A DNA stretch of 64,000 bases from Emergencia sp. 1XD21-10 (GTDB taxonomy: Bacteria > Bacillota > Clostridia > Peptostreptococcales > Anaerovoracaceae): contig NZ_QWEQ01000004.1 in NCBI RefSeq assembly GCF_009936045.1, forward strand, positions 170,291 through 234,290, in the 5' to 3' direction. Below are positions 58,301-64,000 of this stretch, piece by piece. A program made the position numbers and the translations under genes. The notes under the pieces were generated by a model, which saw only the letters and a list, made by a program, of their open reading frames with translations, was not told the origin of the DNA and searched no databases. Every line of letters starts with the position of its first letter. Position 1 is the first letter of the stretch.

Positions 58301-61300
58301 AACGATAGGTCATCTTTTTCTTTTCATCACGTGCAGTAAAACTATCAGTAAAGCTCGCTCCATCTGCTGTTTTTACCTGATATTCTGTCACTGTCCTGTT
58401 GGCGCGTCCAAAATCCTGTAAAGTGCCTTTGTCGCTGACTCGCAAAACACTACCGCCCTCCTTCAACGCAAGCTTCCACCTTTCCTTTGCATTATCAACT
58501 TCTCCGTGGTCTCGATAAGTCTTTTCAAAGGATAGCTCATGACCCGTTTCAGCGTCGTACACTTTTACAGGCGCAACACCATCTGACTGCAAGATATCTT
58601 CCGCCGCATAGATTTCAAAGACTGCGTCTTTCAGCGCTGCCTTCTCGAAGACTGCCTGCCAAAGGCCGCCGTTCTCTTTCCAGCCGGTCAGTCGTTCTCC
58701 CTCTTTTGTAAGGCTGATTTTTCCCATAACTGGATTATTCGCAATCTCCAAAATAGCATAGTACTTGATGTAATTCTTTCCGTCTTCATGCGGCGACTGT
58801 TCCAGCACAGAAAAAGTATAGGAATTATAGGTAGTTTCACTGTCTCCAGAAAAATTGGTGACTGGCTCTCCCTCCTTATCGGCCACTTTTACCGTTTCAA
58901 GAAAAGATTTAGGCGGCTTCACTGACATTCCTCTGTGATCGATGATTTCAACTTTTCCCATATCCGCTACAGTTCCAATTCCTTTTTCATCAAAAGCGCC
59001 CACATAGTATCCCTCAGGAACAACCAGTTCCCGCAGCTCATAAATACCATATTCCAGTTCGTAAGGAAGTACAATTTCTCCATTCTCATTGGCATAAAAT
59101 GTATAGTTCTGACTTTCATCAGTATAACCGATTCCATTTGGAAGCCATCTGCCATAGTTTGGCGATATTGTAGGATCCGACAAATCAGGATTACCCAGAT
59201 ATCGAATCTGAAAAGCTGTCCGTGCTGCGTCCCATCTTACTGTTTTACCGGTCAATTGATTGGTCTTTACCACCTTTATCTTATTCTTTTTCGCCTGATT
59301 ATTTACAGCGATTGACTCAGCTTGCCCATCCTCCGAAATAATAATGCGAAAGGATTCCAGCACATAGCCTTCACTGTCAGCTGCAATTTCTTCTACCACG
59401 TAGGTTCCGTAAGGAAGCCCTTTTACATAAAGCTGCCCGTCCTTAGACAAGGTCAGAGGATGGCTTGAATCAGCAGGTACCCCACTTCCGTCTTTTGCTA
59501 CCTGATAGGTATGGGTATATTTCTGATAAGAATCCTGCGTCACGCCTTTATCAAGTACTCTAACATAAGGACAGTTCTCAGCCCCCTCTGATTCCAATCG
59601 AATGGTCCATTTTGAACTGGTGCTGTAGTCTTTTTTTCCATTATCACCATTTCCTCTATCCGTAAAAGGGTCCAGGTCATCTTTCGTCTTTACCAGCTGC
59701 AAATCACCTCTGTAGACATCGTTAGAATAAGCAAAACTGCCTATTTCATCACGCATTTGTTGTGGATTTTCCAAATCGATATCCGCAGAATCTGTCAGTA
59801 CTGCTCCTTTTCCGTCTTCACCCTCATAAGTAATTCTATACTCAATTTTCCCGTAATCTCGCCGGTGCGCAAAATAGGTAATCACGCCATGGCTACGCGC
59901 GCCATTGCCGCCCGTTGCATTTTCTCCATGTCTACCCACAGGAATCCCAGTTTCTCTCGTCATGACCGATTTCTCACCGCGCCAGTAATAGTCCGTATAC
60001 TGCAAAACACCATCCTCATTGCGAGTCTTCTTTTCCTCAAAATCCAGTTCGCTTACGTCCTCCCAAGGTGTAAACACAAAAGGATTATTTTCTGTAGAAC
60101 CAAAAACGGTCAGCTGCCTGCTGTCTATCAGCGCATCGTCCAGATACAGCGAAATCTCACTATCCAGTGCAGCATCTCCCATACCGGTGTGTATACCATC
60201 GCCATCTTCGTCCCAACCCGGATTATAGTCCTGCTTTTCAGTATCAAAGGTAAAAGCCGGTAAGTTAGGAAGCTCGTCCTCTTCTTTCTCATCATCATCT
60301 TCTATTTCCTTCATCTTAAAATAAAAGTCTACTGGGTCATCACCACCGATAGCAATGGTTTGTAGTGGCTGATTACTGGGCGAATTCTGCCAAACCAAAA
60401 GTTCATCGGTCACCGATTCAGGAATGCTTTTCTTTCCGTGCAGCACCACGCCTGGCAATGATTTTTCTGTATAGGTAAGCGCGTAACCTCCTTTCTCCAC
60501 TGTAAAACGATATGCTTTCTGCGTTGAATCTTCTCCGTCTTTCGTCTTTACCACTTTCAACGCCTGCTGGCAGAAATTGCTGTCTTTAAGCAAATAATAA
60601 TCACTTTTTGTTCTGGCCTCTGCTCTTTCTTCGGCAGTCATCTTCTTTCGATAAGCTGAGTTTACCGCTTTCCATACCACACCACCATCTTTTGTTTCCA
60701 ACCGCTCCATGTAAATGGTCTTTGTGCGTTCCTTTTCCTTCGCCGTAAAAGATGGAATTACTCTATGCTTTTTCATCGCACGAAGCATTGCAAAATAGAT
60801 ATGTCTGGCAGGTCTGCTGCGAAGAACACTGTAGTGAAAATCATAGCCTTCTCCACCGCTTGGATTCACTGTCCCTAAGACAACTTTTCCATTTTTGGTC
60901 TGTCCAAGATTTTCAGGAATGCTTGCAAGACTCTTCCGATAGCCGTCTGTAAATTCCCAAATAATTGTCTGCGTCGCAATCCACCAATCGTCCATATTGC
61001 ATTCACCCACATGGCTACTGTACTCGCCCAGCAAGTCACTTAAATCCTTCTTAGTCGACTGTGGCTGCTTGCCATAGAGCAAAGCCGTCTTTATCGCCAA
61101 CTGCACCTCCTCACTGTAATTATTAATTCGCAGTGCCGTATTCCAGGTCTTCGCATAATACTGGGTATTGCCGTTATGTGGATTGTCCATATTTCGCTCT
61201 AGGCAATACCCCCTTATAGTCTTTCCTCCATTGATTGGCGCAATACAATAGGCGTATCTATGACCGCTGGTGTGATAGTTATAATATGGCTTACCATCAC

Positions 61301-61463
61301 TACTAACTAGCTCCGATCCATTCTTAAAATACGCTTTATCACCCACCTTCCAACCATTTGCTGCTCCAAAACTCTCTCTCGGAACACAGCTTAACAAAAG
61401 AACAAGAATCAGAAAGATTGCAAACCCGCGTCTTCCCTGATAATTTCTTGCTTTTTTTAACAT
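55320..61463 (-). CDS. Giant Cna-B/SpaA surface adhesin of the host (2047 aa)
   Basis: GAGGAGGTTAAAAA precedes the ATG at 61,463. A signal peptide is followed by a thioester-type domain (GYCLERNMDN; ATQTIIWEFTDGYRKS) and many Cna-B domains. One C-terminal SpaA repeat (YGSLRLTKVDSETGDVLAGA), a SPKTGD sortase signal, a membrane helix and RRLK complete it. Domain order and many strings (QYTPLVWDTAT, GAVFGIYTAEHM, AVFEIYAAEDIL) match the element B adhesin almost throughout. It has one C-terminal repeat fewer. It is probably wall-anchored; no sortase is near. A conserved hairpin leader lies upstream. Confidence 0.9.
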   Translation of the reverse strand: MLKKARNYQGRRGFAIFLILVLLLSCVPRESFGAANGWKVGDKAYFKNGSELVSSDGKPYYNYHTSGHRYAYCIAPINGGKTIRGYCLERNMDNPHNGNTQYYAKTWNTALRINNYSEEVQLAIKTALLYGKQPQSTKKDLSDLLGEYSSHVGECNMDDWWIATQTIIWEFTDGYRKSLASIPENLGQTKNGKVVLGTVNPSGGEGYDFHYSVLRSRPARHIYFAMLRAMKKHRVIPSFTAKEKERTKTIYMERLETKDGGVVWKAVNSAYRKKMTAEERAEARTKSDYYLLKDSNFCQQALKVVKTKDGEDSTQKAYRFTVEKGGYALTYTEKSLPGVVLHGKKSIPESVTDELLVWQNSPSNQPLQTIAIGGDDPVDFYFKMKEIEDDDEKEEDELPNLPAFTFDTEKQDYNPGWDEDGDGIHTGMGDAALDSEISLYLDDALIDSRQLTVFGSTENNPFVFTPWEDVSELDFEEKKTRNEDGVLQYTDYYWRGEKSVMTRETGIPVGRHGENATGGNGARSHGVITYFAHRRDYGKIEYRITYEGEDGKGAVLTDSADIDLENPQQMRDEIGSFAYSNDVYRGDLQLVKTKDDLDPFTDRGNGDNGKKDYSTSSKWTIRLESEGAENCPYVRVLDKGVTQDSYQKYTHTYQVAKDGSGVPADSSHPLTLSKDGQLYVKGLPYGTYVVEEIAADSEGYVLESFRIIISEDGQAESIAVNNQAKKNKIKVVKTNQLTGKTVRWDAARTAFQIRYLGNPDLSDPTISPNYGRWLPNGIGYTDESQNYTFYANENGEIVLPYELEYGIYELRELVVPEGYYVGAFDEKGIGTVADMGKVEIIDHRGMSVKPPKSFLETVKVADKEGEPVTNFSGDSETTYNSYTFSVLEQSPHEDGKNYIKYYAILEIANNPVMGKISLTKEGERLTGWKENGGLWQAVFEKAALKDAVFEIYAAEDILQSDGVAPVKVYDAETGHELSFEKTYRDHGEVDNAKERWKLALKEGGSVLRVSDKGTLQDFGRANRTVTEYQVKTADGASFTDSFTARDEKKKMTYRYRVEYKMNYAKGGFCYTDVHLWKDSISDDYLPEIPMTEPVLKSGNQSVGIVTMHYEDGNRVRVNALEGEKGLDEEEITGIFGAYGIDDIAAKPVNAYGGESSDKKFAAAVVLPAGWSQVDRDDVYLATDGKENYQILVKEGLLERWIPCDKEGRFYKSFTQEYSFTLAQHYQSDNGFTLNWDEEIGMKTFANHQMETAVTEIFCSEKNSPKIVTSKGWSSKRQKDKVVLTAAPIEMAPIYFLNYDGIRTEMFLSGKQTHTKITLTESQVSQFERVLPEISYKGKVVPWYEGLRDNKRFYECLFDENTYVRAKRHAPGSENKSGYYTIEMVSNAAVEEECFHITYPDTTEATALTGENGSSGILRFSSCDGTMIYPAGKPVEVIRSGENGIAQSGLLPLGTYWVREISTTEGFVNQGQWTQMQVNYENQYTPLVWDTATYENEAVTVQIDLEKLFETSYQSGTYQKGSGAVFGIYTAEHMGIAPDTLVGKMVVTDGQASAAIKLPLGKYYIKETSAPEGYKVNHTKYYFDVADIFSADRFHFDYQQMGVSGTVTQNGKLGTVIDFDTLYRYESAVVNIDGKDYRLDEDAENETVKISVRGGRTNTQVHIKNGKTAVLRLENDAVMQVKADGLCYKVKLEGPMPVYQIGEASENFDVTADQGTTTISYMPKVIRNNWITEVTWLRENQENLPKQLEVTSQKGSSGILVTTDESKDNGAVLLIAQGRLTGTMVDGKQVAQAQALTLEKEQSILWNFADGITFAAEMDRLGNLYLSASGEGSSELNEETAVCRITADENEKLPKTVQVKNAKAKTYERNHSDTKVLSIEITGVKNDRLPEKPEKPQIPEKPEEPKYGSLRLTKVDSETGDVLAGAEFAISNEEGEILYKKTTARDGLLVIEQLKPGIYYYRETKAPSGYLLDEREYAFCITGDGEALRVTVKNTMKKRTDVGVEFPEDPVPKDGKSPKTGDTNRILLYMALILAGVSALVVSIRRLK

Positions 61464-61498
61464 TTTTTAACCTCCTCAAAAATTTTATCTATATAAAA

Positions 61499-61563
61499 AC
61501 AGATGTCGCATGACATCTGTTGAATTGTCCCACAAAGAAGGCATACCATCCGATATGCCTTCT
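61499..61563 (-). promoter_or_regulatory. Tandem hairpin leader of the host adhesin
   Basis: Two terminator-like stems, AGAAGGCATA/TATGCCTTCT (61,536-61,563) and ACAGATGTC/GACATCTGT (61,499-61,520), are followed by TTTTTATATAGATAAAA and the binding site. The element B adhesin has the same order with different stems but matching connectors (TTTGTG, AATTCAAC, ATAGATAAAA). The remaining 230 bp up to 61,792 hold no gene I can support. Confidence 0.65.
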
Positions 61564-61792
61564 CTGCGTAGTGTTTAGTTTTAAGTACAAGTTCCATTTA
61601 TTGCAAAAGCTCTTCCATCAGATAGCAAAAGCCTCATTCCGTTTGAGCTTCACAGTCTAAAATTGCGATTAAAGCAAAACGCGTTTTCCATAAAAAGGAA
61701 TAAAATCAATTTAATTACATTTATTTTATGTTATCATACTACCACATATGTGATTCCCTGTCAAGTTCCTTTTTTGTAAATTAATTACTTTT

Positions 61793-62578
61793 TCACCTTT
61801 TAATAGAAGGTATAATAATTTCGTCTTGGTTTATATATAATTCTGCCAAACCTGTTTCTCCTGCTAAAATTCCAAAAAGCGTTTCAGACACCAATGTGAT
61901 TGCATGGTTTCGCGCAGTGTAGTACTGTTTTTTACTGCAGTGTAAAATCTGATATAAGTCCGTCATCTCCATTTCTGCGTATTCCATCTCCATATATGTG
62001 GTTCGTAAAATATTTCCATAGGTCCTGATTTTTTTACGTTCGTCATTATCCATCGACGTTACAACTCTCTCAATCAAACTAGTCAGCACCGCCGTAAGAT
62101 GAAGTTTGTTGGACTTCACATAATCCTTACACCGTCTTGAAGCAACAGACTCTTGCTCTGCCTCAAACAGCAGATAATAAATATCAGCTTGTGTTCCAAT
62201 CATGGGTTCCTTTTTTCGCTGAACAGGAATATACTGAAATTGTCGCTCCTGTTCAGTGTATAGATTTTTGTCCTCTCTATCATCCTCATCATAATCAGAA
62301 AAGTCATTAAAACGAAAATGATTATTTTTTTTAATAAACTTATAGTCCAGATACTTCTGTAAACACTTCTGTACAATATAATATCCATCTCCGCCAGGTT
62401 GGTGAAAACGCTGTGAAGCACTCTCGTATGTTCTAAGACTCGAGAAAAAATCACACACTGCCGCCTCTTTCTCTTCCGAAGAATTGTCCTGCAAGTTCTG
62501 CATCAGATTCTCGTTGACATAATTCTGCACTGGTACATAGCCTTTTTCAACCAGATGCAAATGTTCCTTTTTGTCCAT
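61793..62578 (-). CDS. Hypothetical regulator-like protein (261 aa)
   Basis: The start at ATG 62,578 (MDKKEHLHLVEKGYVPVQNY) has TAGGAGAGGTATTT. No membrane segment is present. The C-terminal part (ADIYYLLFEAEQESVASRRC to YYTARNHAITLVSETLFGIL) is helical and vaguely like ArpU or sigma-like phage regulators, but I cannot confirm this. It is a single gene upstream of the adhesin, in the same direction, and could control it. Direct repeats lie about 95 bp upstream. Confidence 0.6.
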   Translation of the reverse strand: MDKKEHLHLVEKGYVPVQNYVNENLMQNLQDNSSEEKEAAVCDFFSSLRTYESASQRFHQPGGDGYYIVQKCLQKYLDYKFIKKNNHFRFNDFSDYDEDDREDKNLYTEQERQFQYIPVQRKKEPMIGTQADIYYLLFEAEQESVASRRCKDYVKSNKLHLTAVLTSLIERVVTSMDNDERKKIRTYGNILRTTYMEMEYAEMEMTDLYQILHCSKKQYYTARNHAITLVSETLFGILAGETGLAELYINQDEIIIPSIKR

Positions 62579-62669
62579 AAATACCTCTCCTAACTTTATC
62601 CATATAAATATCCTAGAAATATGATTATTATATGGATGTTTGCGGTTATATTCAACCCCTATGTCGAAA

Positions 62670-62707
62670 TTTGACACTTTTTTGTAGGATTTTGATACTT
62701 TTTTGTA
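62670..62707. repeat. Two 17-bp direct repeats, 21 bp apart
   Basis: TTTGACACTTTTTTGTA at 62,670-62,686 and TTTGATACTTTTTTGTA at 62,691-62,707 differ in one base. The period of 21 bp is two helical turns, as for an activator or repressor site upstream of the gene at 61,793-62,578. Confidence 0.65.
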
Positions 62708-62839
62708 AAAACCAAAATTTCACAGTGTTATTTTCTCAAAAATTACTCATGAATCAATGTGAAATTATTCCAATTTTTTTATAGTATGTTATAATTAAAT
62801 TGAATTTATTATTTACACTAACATAAGGAGAAAGAATAA

Positions 62840-63361
62840 ATGAAGAAAAAAATACTATCTGTAACTTTAGTAATTGTCATGATGCTCTCCTCAACAATTT
62901 CCGGATTCGCAGAGTATCGCCTAGCACGTCCTGTAATCGAAGATATTGATATTGGAAAAAACAGTATTAAAATTGACTGGGCTTACGTTCCTCATGCTGA
63001 CGAATATGATATCTATCGCTCCACCTCTAAAGATGGAAAATACAAATATATCGATTCAAATGATGAAAGCTGGTATAGAGATTACAGCATAAAAAAAGGA
63101 ACCCGCTATTATTATAAAGTCAGAGCGATATCATATAGCGACTATGATAACAGTTATCTAAGTAAATAGCGTTCTGGCAAAGTAAAGAAACCTGCACCAA
63201 AAAAATCGGTGTCAAACACTAACAGTCAAACAGTATATATCACCGACTCTGGTGATAAGTATCATCGTTCATGGTGCGGCTATTTGTGGAATAGTAAACA
63301 TGCGATTTCATTAAGTAAAGCAAAAAGTCAGGGATACTCACCTTGTTCTCGTTGCTGGTAA
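62840..63361 (+). pseudogene. Secreted Fn3 protein gene interrupted by an in-frame TAG
   Basis: AAGGAGAAAGAATAA precedes ATG 62,840. A signal peptide (MKKKILSVTLVIVMMLSSTI, cleavage near GFA) and one Fn3-like domain (SIKIDWAYVPHADEYDIY, YYYKVRAISYSDYDNSYLS) are read up to TAG at 63,167-63,169. The same frame then continues through a linker to a cysteine/histidine module (VYITDSGDKYHRSWCGYLW, then SLSKAKSQGYSPCSRCW) and TAA at 63,361. That module is common at the C-terminus of secreted Fn3 or nuclease-like proteins. It is either a nonsense mutation or a readthrough stop; the first 109 residues alone would still be secreted. Confidence 0.72.
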
Positions 63362-63832
63362 GTTGTTTTCTTTAGGCAAGTGACCATGAGATATCTATTC
63401 TACCTTATCTCAAATACAATTAAAAAGACCAAACTCAACTATACGGAAGTATGCTATACTTATCAAATTGACGCTGGGACATTGTATCTAAAATGTAAGA
63501 AAAGATTAGAGTGTATAGAATTTCAAACACATATCACGCATGGAAAGGAATTCGATAATCCCCTCTATTGATATTATAAAAAGTCGAATATGTATCAGCA
63601 AAGCAATTTTAATAAGCCTCAGTTTTGTTTTTCGCTGACATAATTAGCGCGAAAGACAAATTCTCAATGTAATGTGGTTGAATGCCTTATATCGAATAGG
63701 GGCTAACTTGTAGCCCTTTCACACCACCCTGCGTGCCGCTCGGCATAGGGTGGTTCAATTCAAATAATAATCTACTTATCCGTCATACAAGAAAATCCCA
63801 ACGTCATAAACGTTGGGATTTCAACAATTTTT
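63362..63832. other. Gene-poor spacer before the tRNA genes
   Basis: I see no well-supported gene. A 63-codon frame at 63,380-63,571 lacks a binding site. A stem ACCACCCT/AGGGTGGT lies at 63,723-63,754 and the tRNA terminator at 63,793-63,821. Confidence 0.5.
63793..63821 (-). terminator. Terminator of the tRNA operon
   Basis: AAATCCCAACGT and ACGTTGGGATTT arms with a 5-base loop; on the minus strand TTCTTG follows. It lies 12 bp after the tRNA-Leu CCA end. Confidence 0.85.
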
Positions 63833-63915
63833 TGGTGCGCGATGAGGGACTTGAACCCCCACGGTCGCCCGCTAGAACCTAAATCTAGTGCGTCTGCCAA
63901 TTCCGCCAATCGCGC
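63833..63915 (-). tRNA. tRNA-Leu (anticodon TAG)
   Basis: The minus strand folds as an 83-nt class II tRNA with encoded CCA. The acceptor GCGCGAT/ATCGCGC pairs fully, the anticodon arm CTAGA-TTTAGGT-TCTAG gives TAG, and the T-arm has GTTCAAGTC. It reads CUA-type leucine codons. Confidence 0.96.
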
Positions 63916-63923
63916 ATAAGTAT

Positions 63924-63998
63924 TGGAGCGGAAGACGAGATTCGAACTCGCGACCCTCGCCTTGGCAAGGCGATGCTCTACCCCTGAGCCACTTCCGC
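63924..63998 (-). tRNA. tRNA-Gly (anticodon GCC)
   Basis: Seventy-five nt including CCA on the minus strand. The acceptor GCGGAAG/CTTCCGC, anticodon loop TTGCCAA and T-loop GTTCGAATC are all standard. It is 8 bp from tRNA-Leu and co-transcribed with it. Confidence 0.96.
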
Positions 63999-64000
63999 AT

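Noticed and set aside
63380..63571. A 63-codon plus-strand frame after the broken Fn3 gene
   Set aside because: There is no ribosome binding site and no recognisable family; it could be a remnant, but I cannot support it as a gene.
1..64000. CRISPR array, IS element or prophage structural module
   Set aside because: I found no regularly spaced repeats of the right size, no DDE transposase and no capsid, terminase or tail genes.

Overview
The window reads as a piece of a spore-forming Clostridia (Bacillota) chromosome that carries stacked conjugative or mobilizable elements. The host assignment rests on spoIIM and spoVS, strong GGAGG ribosome binding sites, sigma-A type promoters and giant Cna-B/SpaA surface proteins. 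No ribosomal RNA or other species-level marker is present, so I do not name a genus.

Region 1 (about 1-13,546, 'element A', visibly GC-richer). This is one end of an integrative conjugative element on the minus strand: the N-terminal part of a giant DNA methylase/SNF2 helicase running off the left edge, a nested tnpV, a run of small cargo genes, a 1382-residue Cna-B adhesin and a parA-parB pair. A large serine recombinase gene lies on the plus strand at its right end.

Region 2 (about 13,547-20,990, 'element C'). This is a Tn4451-like mobilizable unit: the 5' start of another serine recombinase, a truncated MobV relaxase, a pMV158-type oriT inside a four-unit repeat array, a RepA-like ATPase, three sigma-like genes (one broken), tet(O) with its attenuator leader and a KTR-domain partner, and tnpV. 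The simplest reading is nested insertion: element C interrupts the helicase gene of element B, and element A interrupts the recombinase gene of element C.

Region 3 (about 20,990-46,850, 'element B'). This second ICE-like module runs on the minus strand: a replisome-organizer protein, four ParB-like genes (partly copies of one another), ParA, a DUF2786 protein, an SOS-box-controlled small hydrophobic peptide resembling a type I toxin, a 2251-residue Cna-B adhesin, a VirB2/Maff2-like pilin subunit, an ArdC-type antirestriction protein and a methylase/helicase truncated at its C-terminus. The VirB4, VirD4 and VirB6 genes expected for conjugation are absent from the visible part.

Region 4 (about 46,850-64,000). 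This is the host chromosome: a zinc-ribbon membrane protein, xerD, spoIIM, a Nudix hydrolase, spoVS, a candidate small RNA, an RNase H-like exonuclease, two PH-domain membrane proteins, an HD-domain protein, secreted Ig/Fn3 proteins, a resident 2047-residue paralogue of the element B adhesin, a broken secreted protein gene, and tRNA-Leu(TAG) and tRNA-Gly(GCC).

Points worth most attention: palindromes embedded at the same place in three different parB genes, two of them covarying; tnpV genes nested out of frame inside both giant helicase genes; the LexA-box promoter driving a toxin-like peptide; terminator-like hairpins placed directly before ribosome binding sites of surface-structure genes, with a leader shared by the mobile and resident adhesins; and the nested-insertion architecture, which makes a testable prediction about the sequence left of the window.
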